Origin: Cohnella sp. AR92 | GTDB lineage: Bacteria; Bacillota; Bacilli; Paenibacillales; Paenibacillaceae | Assembly: GCF_003990975.1 (NCBI RefSeq) | Contig: NZ_RZJR01000002.1 | Span: 407,550 to 471,549, forward strand | DNA length: 64,000 nt | Reading direction: 5' to 3' | In this document: positions 42,611 through 52,222 of the stretch, in pieces | Numbering within the stretch: position 1 is the stretch's first letter | Layout of the letters: every line of letters begins with the position of its first letter | Program-made: the position numbers and the translations under genes | The notes under the pieces: generated by a model | The model's database searches: none | What the model was told of the DNA's origin: nothing | Seen by the model: the letters and a program-made list of their open reading frames with translations, nothing else

Positions 42611-43771
42611 TTATCTTTTACGCAAACGCTTCGTAATGGTTGCAATGATTTTTGCGGTTTTTTCCGCTTCCGCACTATTATTGCCCATTCCAAAGCTAAA
42701 TCGGATCGCCGATTGAGAAAAATGAGTCTCAAGACCCATGGCAAGCAGCACGTGCGAAGGCTGTAGGGAGCCGGCCGTGCAAGCCGAACCGGCAGATGCC
42801 GCCACCCCCGCCAGATCGAGGTTCATCAGCATCGTCTCGTTCGAGATTCCGGGGAAGCTCAAGTTGACGATATGAGGCAATCTTGCCCCCTCTTCCGTCG
42901 CGCCGTTGATCCGGAAGGAGTCCGCGCCCAGCTCTTCCTCCAGAGCGGAGAGAAGCTTCGACCGGATTCGCTCCAGTTCCCGCCCTCGTTCTTCCAGATC
43001 GGCATATGCGAGCTCGGCCGCCTTAGCGAATGCCGCGATGCCGGCGACGTTCTCCGTTCCCGCGCGGCGGCTCTTCTCCTGGGAGCCCCCGACGGCGGTC
43101 GGTTCGAACGGGGTGCCTCTGCGAACGTACAGGACTCCCACTCCCTGCGGCCCTCCGATCTTGTGGGCGGACAAGCTGAGGAGATCGATCGGCAGCTCTT
43201 GCAGGAAGAGGCGTTCGTGACCGAACGCTTGAACGGCATCGACGTGCATGACGGCTCCGCGCTCCCTCGCCAATCGGCCGATCTCTTCGATCGGCTGCAG
43301 CGTACCGACTTCGTTGTTGCCGTACATGACGCTGACGACGGCGGTGTCGGGACCGATCGCTTCTTCCGCGGCGGACAGCAGCACTCGCCCAGTGCCGTCG
43401 ACGGGCAGAACCGTAAGCTTGAAGCCTTCGGCCTCAAGCTTGCTGCATGCGTTCAACACGGCGTGGTGCTCGATGGCGGACGTCACGATGCGGTCTCTCC
43501 CGGTGCGCTGGCGCTGGGCGTGAGCCGCTCCGTACAGGGCGGCGTTGTCGCTCTCCGTGCCGCCGCCGGTGAAGACGAGCTCTCCGGGATCGCAGCCCAG
43601 AAGGCGGGCGATCGAATCCCGCGAAGCGGTGAGCGCCGCTCTGGCCGCGCGCCCTTCGGCGTGCAGGCTCGAGGGATTGCGAGGTCCCTTCGCGGCCTCT
43701 TCCGCATAAGCCTTGATCGCTTCCGGATGCATCGGAGTCGTCGCGGCGTGATCGAAATAGATCATCGGCAT
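42611..43771 (-). CDS. iscS: Cysteine desulfurase
   Basis: This PLP enzyme takes sulfur from cysteine as a protein persulfide. The 386-residue IscS/NifS-type protein has YFDHAATTPMHPEA at the start, IEHHAVLNAC, the PLP lysine in LSAHKIGGPQGVG and the persulfide cysteine in ASAGSACTAGSLQPSHVL. In B. subtilis the neighbour YrvO gives sulfur to MnmA for 2-thiouridine in tRNA; the presence of mnmA 0.75 kb away supports the same partnership. It follows cymR by 43 bases. Confidence 0.95.
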   Translation of the reverse strand: MPMIYFDHAATTPMHPEAIKAYAEEAAKGPRNPSSLHAEGRAARAALTASRDSIARLLGCDPGELVFTGGGTESDNAALYGAAHAQRQRTGRDRIVTSAIEHHAVLNACSKLEAEGFKLTVLPVDGTGRVLLSAAEEAIGPDTAVVSVMYGNNEVGTLQPIEEIGRLARERGAVMHVDAVQAFGHERLFLQELPIDLLSLSAHKIGGPQGVGVLYVRRGTPFEPTAVGGSQEKSRRAGTENVAGIAAFAKAAELAYADLEERGRELERIRSKLLSALEEELGADSFRINGATEEGARLPHIVNLSFPGISNETMLMNLDLAGVAASAGSACTAGSLQPSHVLLAMGLETHFSQSAIRFSFGMGNNSAEAEKTAKIIATITKRLRKR

Positions 43772-43814
43772 CTTGCTTCTCTTCTTTCTTCTTGCAGCCT
43801 TCTAGGAGGATGAC

Positions 43815-44234
43815 TTAGATGTAGAACATATAGCTGTCTTGAGTCTCTTCTTCCTTGTAGTTGATGAGATCGAACAGCGTCGTGGAATCCATGACGTTCG
43901 CGATGCTGTCGCGAATGCGCAGCCACAGGTCGCGCTTCGCCGGATCGTCTTCTTCCGTGAAGTCGACCGGGCTGATCGGCCCTTCCAGAATGCGGATGAC
44001 ATCGCCCGCGGTAATGCCTTCCGGCTCCTTGGACAGGATGTAGCCGCCGTAGGCTCCGCGAATGCTCTTCACCAAGCCGGCGTTGCGCAAAGGCGCGATC
44101 AATTGCTCCAGATAGTGTTCGGAGAGTCCGTTCTTCTCCGCGATGCTCTTCAGGGAGATGGGACCCTCGCCGAATTTGGCCGCAAGCTCCATCATGATCG
44201 TCAAGCCGTAACGGCCCTTCGTCGAAATTTTCAT
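43815..44234 (-). CDS. cymR: Rrf2-family cysteine regulator CymR
   Basis: This is the master repressor of cysteine and sulfur metabolism genes in Bacillota, active in complex with CysK. The ATG at 44234 gives MKISTKGRYGLTIMMELAAKFGEGPISLKSIAEKNGLSEHYLEQLIAPLRNAGLVKSIRGAYGGYIL (winged helix), then ITAGDVIRILEGPISPVDF and a C-terminal DSYMFYI, near-identical in pattern to B. subtilis CymR, 139 residues. It lacks the three-cysteine Fe-S motif of IscR, as CymR does. It heads the iscS-yrrD unit and is divergent from mnmA. Confidence 0.95.
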   Translation of the reverse strand: MKISTKGRYGLTIMMELAAKFGEGPISLKSIAEKNGLSEHYLEQLIAPLRNAGLVKSIRGAYGGYILSKEPEGITAGDVIRILEGPISPVDFTEEDDPAKRDLWLRIRDSIANVMDSTTLFDLINYKEEETQDSYMFYI

Positions 44235-44347
44235 ACCTCGCACCTCTTCTCGTCAACTGCGAATCGAAAGTTTAACGTGTTTATCTACGCTTATGCGGAA
44301 TCATTCATCGGATGTAAGAAATGGGGGAGTATCCCCATATCAGATAT

Positions 44348-44362
44348 ATGTTATCATAACAT
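44348..44362. promoter_or_regulatory. Perfect palindrome between cymR and mnmA
   Basis: ATGTTAT-C-ATAACAT is a perfect 15-nt palindrome in the 280-base divergent region, about 115 bases upstream of cymR. It does not match the CymR consensus I know, so its binder is unknown. An extended -10 (TGCTACAAT, 44457-44465) for mnmA lies further right. Confidence 0.5.
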
Positions 44363-44469
44363 TAAGCATTGTGGGCAGAAAAAGACAATGTATTCATGTC
44401 AATTGCATTACAAAACGGTTACTCGCCCCTCTCCGGATGAGAATAAAGCCGGATTATGCTACAATGTAG

Positions 44470-45660
<1,191 letters not shown>

Positions 45661-45670
45661 TCTCGCCGAA

Positions 45671-45702
45671 TCGCCCCGCTGCCTGATTGCAGCGGGGCGA
45701 TT
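45671..45702 (+). terminator. Terminator of mnmA
   Basis: TCGCCCCGCTGC (45671-45682) and GCAGCGGGGCGA (45689-45700) form a perfect 12-bp stem with a 6-nt loop, ten bases past the stop; only two T residues follow. Confidence 0.75.
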
Positions 45703-45709
45703 CCGCAGA

Positions 45710-45765
45710 GAAAGAGCGCAACGAAGAACCTCCGGCGGATGCCGGAGGTCTTGTGGCGCTCTTTC
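45710..45765. terminator. Nested hairpin between mnmA and the cold-shock gene
   Basis: GAAAGAGCGC pairs with GCGCTCTTTC, enclosing the perfect ACCTCCGGC-GGAT-GCCGGAGGT stem. It lies 34 bases beyond the cold-shock stop codon on the minus strand and can act in both directions. Confidence 0.7.
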
Positions 45766-45799
45766 GTGATATGCGATAAGTCTTCGCTTAAAGCGAGAC

Positions 45800-45997
45800 T
45801 TACAGTTTCACCACGTTCGATGCTTGCGGTCCACGGTTGCCTTGCGTGATTTCGAACTCAACCGCTTGACCCTCTTCCAAGGTCTTGAAGCCTTCGCCTT
45901 GGATGGCAGAGAAGTGAACGAATACGTCGTTGCCGTTGTCTACGGAGATGAAGCCGTAGCCTTTCTCTGCGTTAAACCACTTAACTGTTCCTCTCAA
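45800..45997 (-). CDS. Cold-shock protein (CspB/CspD type)
   Basis: The 65-residue single cold-shock domain protein is an RNA chaperone binding single-stranded nucleic acid: [65 protein letters not shown] carries both RNP motifs, KGYGFI and VFVHF. It starts at TTG, 8 nt after a strong AGGAGG. A promoter with a perfect -10 is about 50 bases upstream. Confidence 0.96.
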   Translation of the reverse strand: MRGTVKWFNAEKGYGFISVDNGNDVFVHFSAIQGEGFKTLEEGQAVEFEITQGNRGPQASNVVKL

Positions 45998-46042
45998 ATG
46001 AAAAACCTCCTAAAATCTCGCCGTCGGTCGGCGAATGACATT

Positions 46043-46071
46043 ATTATAACTGATTCATTGTCAAGACGCAA
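46043..46071 (-). promoter_or_regulatory. Promoter of the cold-shock gene
   Basis: A perfect TATAAT (46043-46048) on the minus strand has TTGCGT 17 nt upstream (46066-46071). A TTGACA also lies between them but at the wrong distance. The transcript would have a short leader of about 35-40 nt. Confidence 0.55.
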
Positions 46072-46195
46072 TATGTGAACGTTTTGTTCCACGTTCGAAT
46101 CCGCAAGTCCCGCGAGGACAAGAAATCGGCGTCGCGTAGCGAATTACAGCGCTTTCGGCAAGTTCTCCGAATGGCGTCGAACACCCCCGTTTTCT

Positions 46196-46232
46196 CCCAA
46201 TATAATCCCTATTATTGGGTATATATCCCAAT
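46196..46232. promoter_or_regulatory. Three mutually pairing segments (CCCAATA/TATTGGG/CCCAAT)
   Basis: CCCAATA (46196-46202) can pair with TATTGGG (46213-46219), which can instead pair with CCCAAT (46227-46232). Such A-B-C pairing fits a multi-site operator or a switch in RNA. It lies in the 330-base region between the cold-shock promoter and the next gene; nothing else is seen in 46080-46190. Confidence 0.4.
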
Positions 46233-46328
46233 GTAAACGTTCTTTTGGCTGCCTCTCTCCGCTAGGTTCCGTCCGAAGAACCATAGTCCCTTTTTCCTAC
46301 GCCAATGTCGGTCCCTCCCGGGCTTTGT

Positions 46329-46357
46329 TTGATTTCTGATGCCATCTCTTCTATGAT
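46329..46357 (+). promoter_or_regulatory. Promoter of the 77-residue hypothetical gene
   Basis: TTGATT (46329-46334), a 17-nt spacer and TATGAT (46352-46357) precede the gene start by 45 bases. The same transcript could continue through the 57-residue membrane protein gene to pepF. Confidence 0.7.
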
Positions 46358-46402
46358 TAAGGAAAAAACGCCCTGTGGCTGCCTATGGAGGCCGATCGAT
46401 TC

Positions 46403-46636
46403 ATGTTCGCCAAACACGTTATCTACAAGCACGACAACTACAATATGCTGACCGTCGAGGTTCAAGGCAAGACTCTCGTGGTCCGCGAGATCTCCGATCA
46501 ATGGGGAGAAGAATGCCATAAGTTCCTCAGTCGTCCGGAGCTGATGAATTGGGCGGAGAGGCGCTTCACGGCCGGCGATTTCCCCGGAGGAGAAGCGCAG
46601 CTTCAGGAGACTCTTCAAGCCCTTCGTTCCATATAA
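46403..46636 (+). CDS. Conserved hypothetical protein
   Basis: The small soluble protein has 77 residues from ATG 46403 (GGAGG 12 nt upstream): MFAKHVIYKHDNYNMLTVEVQGKTLVVREISDQWGEECHKFLSRPELMNWAERRFTAGDFPGG. The pattern suggests three strands followed by two helices. The ATG at 46385 contains the ribosome site and is less likely. No family was recognised. It has a good promoter and is followed 32 bases later by a small membrane protein gene. Confidence 0.7.
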   Translation: MFAKHVIYKHDNYNMLTVEVQGKTLVVREISDQWGEECHKFLSRPELMNWAERRFTAGDFPGGEAQLQETLQALRSI

Positions 46637-46668
46637 TAGTCCTGTATCCTTAGGAGGTCGCCTGTCGC

Positions 46669-46842
46669 TTGGAAGCCAATCTTATCTTCGCGCTAGCCTC
46701 GTTCGTGCTTGCCGCCGTCCTGATCTGGCAACGCGAGGTCATTCCTCAGAAGCTTAGACGCGGAATGGCGATTATCTCGCTCGCGCTCGTCGCTTTCGCC
46801 TTCTTCCTGATCGTTTATTCCTTCTTTACCGCGGGGAGTTAA
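46669..46842 (+). CDS. 57-residue membrane protein
   Basis: A TTG start, 9 nt after TAGGAGG, opens 57 codons ending in TAA. The product has two hydrophobic helices, ANLIFALASFVLAAVLIW and MAIISLALVAFAFFLIVYSF, joined by the basic linker QREVIPQKLRRG, predicting a hairpin with a positive loop inside. The strong ribosome site, the clean TM-loop-TM design and tight spacing to the gene before it support translation. No family was recognised. Confidence 0.65.
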   Translation: MEANLIFALASFVLAAVLIWQREVIPQKLRRGMAIISLALVAFAFFLIVYSFFTAGS

Positions 46843-46922
46843 GCTCTCCTCCTCCCTTATATTTGCAGACCGCAAGGACATACTAGAACGGCAACCTTTA
46901 CCAATAACCGGGAGGGCCGTTC

Positions 46923-48878
46923 ATGAAGCCGTATGTCCTGTCGTCCGCCGCCGCATTGGCGGCTTTGTCTTTATGGTGCACCGCCGCGGAGCCGAGCGCG
47001 AAGGCCCAGCCGCAGCTTATGCCTTCCGCTCATGCGAAGCCCCGCGATTCTATAATTCAGAGGAGGTCATCTGACATGAACCAACTACCTAAGCGAAGCG
47101 AGACGGACGCCGCCTATCATTGGCGCCTGGAGGATCTGTATGCTTCCCAAGCCGAATGGGATGCCGAGTACGAGAAGGCCCGCAAGCAGATCGGCGAGGT
47201 CGCCGCATTCGAAGGCCGATTGAAGGATGCCGCCTCCATCAACCGCTGCTTCGAGCTCGAAGACGCCATCTCCCTGTATGCGGAGCGTCTGTACGTTTAC
47301 GCGAACATGCATCACCACGAGGACATGGCCGAAGGCAAGTACCAGTCTCTCGCCGAGAAGACGAAGCGGCTTAGCGTGGAAGTGAACGAGGCGCTCTCGT
47401 TTATCACTCCCGAGATCCTGTCCCTAAGCGAAGAGGAACTGAAGAAGCTGATTCAGGATCCTTCGTTGAAGCCTACATACAAGCGCACTCTCGAGGAGAT
47501 GCTGCGCCAGAAGCCCCACGTTCTGTCCAAGAACGAGGAAGCCCTGCTCGCCCAAGTCGGCAACATCTCCCAGTCGGCAAGCACGATCTTCGGCATGCTG
47601 AACAACGCCGACCTGAAGTTCCCGAAGGTGAAGAACGAGAAAGGCGAAGAAGTCGAGCTGACTCACGGACGCTACATCCAGTTCCTGGAGAGCCGCAATC
47701 CGGAAGTGCGCCGCGACGCCTTCAAAGCGGTCTACGAAACGTACGGCAAGCTGCGCAACACTCTCGCCGCCACTCTCAACGCCAACGTCACCAAGAATAT
47801 TTTCTACGCGAATGCCCGCAGCTACCCTTCGGCTCTGGAGATGTCGCTGTTCGGGGACAACATCCCGCAGAGCGTGTACGACAACCTGATCTCCACGATC
47901 CACGACCATCTGCCGCTGATGCATCGCTACATGGCGCTTCGCAAGAAGCTGCTGAAGGTCGACGAGCTTCATATGTACGACTTGTTCGCGCCGCTGGTCG
48001 ACGAGTTCGATATGGACATCACCTACGATCAAGCGAAGAAGACCGTTTACGACAGCCTCGCTCCGCTGGGCGACGATTACCGCAACGTCCTGCAAGAGGG
48101 CTTCGACAAGGGCTGGATCGACGTCTACGAGAACGAAGGCAAGCGCAGCGGTGCCTACAGCTGGGGAGCCTTCGGCACGCATCCTTACGTGCTGCTGAAC
48201 CATAAGGACAACCTGAACAGCATGTTCACCCTTGCGCATGAGATGGGCCATGCGATGCACTCCTACTATTCGGACGGCAACAACGAATACCGCGACGCTC
48301 AGTACCCGATCTTCCTAGCCGAAGTCGCTTCTACCTTGAACGAAGCGCTCCTGATGGATTATCTGCTGGCCAAGTCGACCGATCCGAAGGAGAAAATGTA
48401 CCTGCTCACGTATTACGCGGATCAATTCCGGACGACGGTGTTCCGCCAAACGATGTTCGCGGAGTTCGAGAAGATCGTGCACGCGCGGACCGAGAGCGGC
48501 GAATCGCTTACTCCTCAGGACTTGTGCGATATCTATTACGACCTGAACGTGAAGTACTACGGGGACGGCATGGTCATCGACAAGGACATCGAGATGGAAT
48601 GGGCGCGAATTCCTCACTTCTATACCAGCTTCTACGTATACAAGTACGCGACGGGCTTCTCCGCCGCGGCCAGCTTCTCCAAGCAGATCCTGGAGGAAGG
48701 CAAGCCGGCGGTCGATCGCTACCTCGGCTTCCTGAAGAGCGGCGGCAGCGACTACCCGATCAACATCCTGAAGAAAGCCGGCGTCGACATGTCCACTCCG
48801 GAGCCGGTCGCCCAGGCGATGAGCGTCTTCGAGGACTTGATCGAGCAGATGGAGAAGCTGACGGCTAACCAAAGCTGA
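46923..48878 (+). CDS. pepF: Oligoendopeptidase F with two candidate starts
   Basis: This M3B zinc peptidase cuts oligopeptides of 7-17 residues. The canonical protein starts at 47076 (MNQLPKRSETDAAYHW), after a perfect AGAGGAGG, and is 600 residues, the normal family length. The zinc motif is in TLAHEMGHAMHSYYSD with the third ligand Glu in FLAEVASTLNEALL. The frame is open further up to ATG 46923, which has its own ribosome site (GGGAGGG). The 51 extra residues (MKPYVLSSAAALAALSLWC, then AEPSAKAQ) look like a signal peptide with an AKA-Q cleavage site. The long form would be exported, the short one cytosolic; both may be made. Confidence 0.93.
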   Translation: MKPYVLSSAAALAALSLWCTAAEPSAKAQPQLMPSAHAKPRDSIIQRRSSDMNQLPKRSETDAAYHWRLEDLYASQAEWDAEYEKARKQIGEVAAFEGRLKDAASINRCFELEDAISLYAERLYVYANMHHHEDMAEGKYQSLAEKTKRLSVEVNEALSFITPEILSLSEEELKKLIQDPSLKPTYKRTLEEMLRQKPHVLSKNEEALLAQVGNISQSASTIFGMLNNADLKFPKVKNEKGEEVELTHGRYIQFLESRNPEVRRDAFKAVYETYGKLRNTLAATLNANVTKNIFYANARSYPSALEMSLFGDNIPQSVYDNLISTIHDHLPLMHRYMALRKKLLKVDELHMYDLFAPLVDEFDMDITYDQAKKTVYDSLAPLGDDYRNVLQEGFDKGWIDVYENEGKRSGAYSWGAFGTHPYVLLNHKDNLNSMFTLAHEMGHAMHSYYSDGNNEYRDAQYPIFLAEVASTLNEALLMDYLLAKSTDPKEKMYLLTYYADQFRTTVFRQTMFAEFEKIVHARTESGESLTPQDLCDIYYDLNVKYYGDGMVIDKDIEMEWARIPHFYTSFYVYKYATGFSAAASFSKQILEEGKPAVDRYLGFLKSGGSDYPINILKKAGVDMSTPEPVAQAMSVFEDLIEQMEKLTANQS

Positions 48879-48898
48879 ACGACCATCGTTTAATCGAA

Positions 48899-48940
48899 AC
48901 GCATCCTCCTCCGGTTGCCCTGGAGCGAGGATGCGTTTTT
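48899..48940 (+). terminator. Terminator of pepF
   Basis: ACGCATCCTC (48899-48908) pairs with GAGGATGCGT (48927-48936), followed by TTTTT, 21 bases past the stop codon. Confidence 0.88.
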
Positions 48941-49041
48941 GATGTGCGATAAAATTTGATACGGAATGATAAAAATGGCAGGATTCATCCGCATTCCTAA
49001 CGAATGATGTGTTTCAGTACGTTTGAAGGAGTGCATGGAGA

Positions 49042-50172
49042 TTGCTCAAATCGGAATTGTCCTCGGATCAGCTGCTAACGATTATTTTCGATTATATGGC
49101 CAAAATCTCCAGCGAGAAATCATTGGATCGAGTACTAGTGCGGATGGCGGACATGGGGCGGGAGATGATCGTCGCGGACCGCTGCGCGGTCTGGCTTATC
49201 GACGAGAGCAAGCGGGAGCTGTATACGACCGTCGCCCACGGGGTACAGGAGATTCGGATCCCGATAGGCAGCGGCGTCGTCGGCCATGCGATCGCAACCG
49301 GGGAGCCGATCATCATCGATGACGCGTACGCCGATCCCCGGCACAACGCCGATAACGATCGTCTGACCGGCTACGCGACCAAGTCGATCATTACGATTCC
49401 CTTCCGCAACAACGACGGAAGCGTCATCGGAGCTTATCAAGCCGTCAACAAGCTGACGGAAGCCGGCATCTTCTCGGAACGGGATCTGGAACTGCTGTCT
49501 CTGGCGGCCTCCTACGCCGGCATGTCCCTGGAATCGGTCATGCTGCATCAGGAGATCGTCGACACGCAGAGGGAGATTATCTCGACGATGGGCGAGATCG
49601 GCGAGCTTCATTCCAGGGAGACCGCCAACCACGTGAGACGTGTCGCCGAGTATTCTTACGTTCTTGCGCTGCGACTCGGGCTGCCGGAGCAGGAAGCGGA
49701 CAAGCTTCGAACCGTCTCCCCCATGCACGATATCGGCAAGATCGCGATTCCCGACTCGGTTCTGAACAAGCCGGGCCGCCTGACGGCAGAAGAGTACGAA
49801 TTGATGAAGTCTCATACCAAGATCGGCCACCAGCTGCTGCGAGGGTCACGGCGCGAGCTTCTGCTTGCCGCCTCCATCGTCGCGGAGCAGCACCATGAGA
49901 AATGGGACGGCAGCGGCTACCCGAACGGGCTTAAGGGCGAACGGATCCACGTCTACGGCCGGATTACCGCCGTCGCCGACGTATTCGACGCGCTCAGCGT
50001 CGAGCGGGTGTACAAGCCGGCGTGGCCGCTTCACCGGATCGAGCAGCTGTTCCGGGAAGAACGGGGCCGTCACTTCGACCCCGCCGTCGTGGACGCCTTC
50101 TTCGACAGCCTGCCTCAATTGCTTGAGATTCGCCATCGCTTGGCGGACGACGAGCCAGGGGACCGGCGCTGA
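49042..50172 (+). CDS. GAF and HD-GYP domain protein (putative c-di-GMP phosphodiesterase)
   Basis: The 376-residue cytosolic protein starts at TTG, 10 nt after AAGGAG. Residues about 10-170 form a GAF sensor (VADRCAVWLIDESKRELYTTVAHG, IPFRNNDGSVIGAYQAVNK). Residues about 190-360 form an HD-GYP domain with the first His in ANHVRRVAEYSY, the HD pair in SPMHDIGKIAIPDSVLNKPG, the double His in EQHHEKWDGSGYPNGLKGERI and VADVFDALSVERVYKPAW. All metal ligands are present, so it should be active on c-di-GMP or a related cyclic dinucleotide. The GAF ligand is unknown. Likely monocistronic. Confidence 0.9.
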   Translation: MLKSELSSDQLLTIIFDYMAKISSEKSLDRVLVRMADMGREMIVADRCAVWLIDESKRELYTTVAHGVQEIRIPIGSGVVGHAIATGEPIIIDDAYADPRHNADNDRLTGYATKSIITIPFRNNDGSVIGAYQAVNKLTEAGIFSERDLELLSLAASYAGMSLESVMLHQEIVDTQREIISTMGEIGELHSRETANHVRRVAEYSYVLALRLGLPEQEADKLRTVSPMHDIGKIAIPDSVLNKPGRLTAEEYELMKSHTKIGHQLLRGSRRELLLAASIVAEQHHEKWDGSGYPNGLKGERIHVYGRITAVADVFDALSVERVYKPAWPLHRIEQLFREERGRHFDPAVVDAFFDSLPQLLEIRHRLADDEPGDRR

Positions 50173-50318
50173 CGCCGCTTCCTGTCCGCTTGATGCGGGG
50201 ACGGCAAGATTTTCTCGCTATAATGAATGCTTAAGCCCTGGGCTATGTTAAAATAAGGTGTTCCCCTATTTTGAACTTAGGGTCAGAAATTATATCGAAC
50301 GAATCGGAGGCAGATACA

Positions 50319-51551
50319 ATGGCTATTACGGAGAAGCAATTGAATCAATACGCGGAGCTGATCGTAAGCATCGGGGTCAAGCTTCAGAAGGGCCAGAAGC
50401 TCGTCGTGAACGCGACGACGGAAGCGGTCGAGCTCGTGCGCGCCATCACCCGCAAGGCGTACGAAGCGGGAGCGTTCTCGGTCAAGGTGAACTGGAGCGA
50501 CGACGTCGTCAGCCGCACGCGCTACGAGCTCGCCCCGGACGAAGCGTTCCTCGAAGAGCCGAAGTGGTACGCGGCGGAGATGGAAGAGCTCGCGGAGAAC
50601 AACTTGGCGGTTGTCAGCGTCGTGTCCTCGGACCCCGATCTGCTCAAGGGAATCGCGCACGACCGCATCGTCAACCATCAGAAGACGTACGGGAAGACGC
50701 TTGCTAAATACCGCCAATACATGATGGCGAACAAGTTCAGCTGGTGCGTCGTCGCCGCGCCTTCGAAGGCCTGGGCCGCGAAGGTGTTCCCGGACGCTCC
50801 CGAAGCCGAGCAAGTCGACAAGTTGTGGGACGCGATCCTGAGCAGCGTTCGCGTGAACCTCGAGAATCCGGTCGCCGCTTGGGAGGAGCATATCCGCAAG
50901 CTGAACGAGAAGTCTCACTACTTGAACAAGAAGCAGTTCAAGAAGCTTCACTATGTCGCTCCGGGCACCGACCTGACGATCGAGCTGCCGGAAGGCCATC
51001 TCTGGCTTGCCGCGGACAGCGACAACGAAGCCGGAGTTCCCTTCGTCGCCAACCTTCCGACGGAAGAGGTGTTCACGGCTCCGCTGGCCAACGGCGTTAA
51101 CGGCTACGTCTCCAGCACGAAGCCGCTCAGCTACGGAGGCAACCTGATCGACGGCTTCAAGCTTACGTTCGAGAACGGGCGCATCATCGGCGTGGAAGCC
51201 GAGACGGGCGAGGAGACGCTGAAGAACCTCGTCGAGATGGACGAAGGCTCCCATTACCTCGGCGAAGTGGCGCTCGTGCCCCACTTCTCTCCGATCTCCC
51301 AATCCGGCATTCTGTTCTACAACACGCTGTTCGACGAGAACGCTTCGAATCACCTGGCGATCGGCAGCGCCTACGCCTTCAACCTGCAAGGCGGCACGAA
51401 GATGTCCCAAGAGGAGCTCAAGGAGAAGGGGCTCAATCAGAGCATGACTCACGTCGACTTCATGATCGGCTCCGACAAGATGGACATCTACGGCGTCACC
51501 GTGGACGGCGAAGAGATTCAAATCTTCCGCCAAGGCGATTGGGCGATCTAA
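50319..51551 (+). CDS. M29-family aminopeptidase
   Basis: This metallo-aminopeptidase is of the AmpS/PepS (M29) family. The ATG at 50319 follows CGGAGG and gives 410 residues: MAITEKQLNQYAELIVSIGVKLQKGQKLVVNA at the start. The metal ligands are expected in EVALVPHFSPIS, FNTLFDENA-like FYNTLFDENASNHLAIG and THVDFMIGSDKMDIYG, and VPFVANLPTEEVFTAP is the family signature. The length is normal. Its 3' end overlaps the convergent glycosylase gene by four bases, so the two genes share no terminator. Confidence 0.94.
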   Translation: MAITEKQLNQYAELIVSIGVKLQKGQKLVVNATTEAVELVRAITRKAYEAGAFSVKVNWSDDVVSRTRYELAPDEAFLEEPKWYAAEMEELAENNLAVVSVVSSDPDLLKGIAHDRIVNHQKTYGKTLAKYRQYMMANKFSWCVVAAPSKAWAAKVFPDAPEAEQVDKLWDAILSSVRVNLENPVAAWEEHIRKLNEKSHYLNKKQFKKLHYVAPGTDLTIELPEGHLWLAADSDNEAGVPFVANLPTEEVFTAPLANGVNGYVSSTKPLSYGGNLIDGFKLTFENGRIIGVEAETGEETLKNLVEMDEGSHYLGEVALVPHFSPISQSGILFYNTLFDENASNHLAIGSAYAFNLQGGTKMSQEELKEKGLNQSMTHVDFMIGSDKMDIYGVTVDGEEIQIFRQGDWAI

Positions 51552-52099
51552 TCAAGCTTAGGGGCGGATGGAATCAAAAAAGGCGACAGAATCTCGCGCC
51601 AGACCGCCAATCGATCCTCTAGGCCTCGGAATTTAGGAGTAGGTACCGGGCTGGAAGAAGGCAAGCGAAGCACCGTCCGGCTCCGAAGCTCCGGAGTGTC
51701 GCCGTATTGCTTCAACAGCTCGGTATGAGACTTGCTGCCGTTGCAGGCGATAACCTGAATGTTCGGGTAGCGGCGAAGCAAGCCCGGTACCTCGTTGGGC
51801 ACCGCGTTGCGGATATCGCTGTCCAGGCTTCCCGGCCGATTGCAAGCCTCGATCACGTCCCACATGGCAATTCCATGGCGCCTGGCGAAAGCCAGGCGTT
51901 CTTCGTATTCGGTCTCGGCCGCCCGCTCCGCCCCTTCCCCCAACAGCTCGAACAGCAGCCTCCAGAAGAAGTTGCGGGGGTTGCCGTAATATTGGTTCAT
52001 CTCGAGCGATCGGACGCCCGGCATGCTCCCCAAGAAGAGAATGCGGGACTGTTCATCCGCGATGGGCGGGAACGAATGGACGATCGGGGACTTCTCCAT
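51548..52099 (-). CDS. Hypoxanthine-DNA glycosylase (UDG family 6 type)
   Basis: The 183-residue DNA repair glycosylase is of the uracil-DNA-glycosylase superfamily, hypoxanthine (deoxyinosine) type. Motif 1 is RILFLGSMPGVRSLEMNQYYGNPRNFFWRLL, the central VIACNGSKSHTELLKQYG corresponds to the base-binding strand and helix, and motif 2 is RLPSSSPVP. The Asn in GNPRNFFW is characteristic. It removes deaminated adenine from DNA. It converges on the aminopeptidase gene with a 4-bp overlap. Confidence 0.88.
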   Translation of the reverse strand: MEKSPIVHSFPPIADEQSRILFLGSMPGVRSLEMNQYYGNPRNFFWRLLFELLGEGAERAAETEYEERLAFARRHGIAMWDVIEACNRPGSLDSDIRNAVPNEVPGLLRRYPNIQVIACNGSKSHTELLKQYGDTPELRSRTVLRLPSSSPVPTPKFRGLEDRLAVWREILSPFLIPSAPKLD

Positions 52100-52156
52100 C
52101 GACTGAGCCTCCTGGGCGCGTTGTGGTTCCCTTATTGTCTCATTCCGCCGCCGTCA

Positions 52157-52219
52157 GAGCAAACGGTCAAGGCCATAACGGCTCCGTCCCGGAACCGTTA
52201 TGGCCTTGACCGTTTGCTC
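52157..52219 (-). other. 25-bp perfect hairpin after the sugar ABC operon
   Basis: 52157-52181 and 52195-52219 are perfect 25-base reverse complements with a 13-nt loop, beginning three bases past the last permease's stop codon. No T-run follows on the minus strand, so it is an unusual terminator, or a processing or stability element for the operon transcript. Confidence 0.8.
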
Positions 52220-52222
52220 CAC

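Noticed and set aside
43815-44234. IscR-type Fe-S regulator
   Set aside because: The three-cysteine motif of IscR is absent and the sequence follows CymR throughout.
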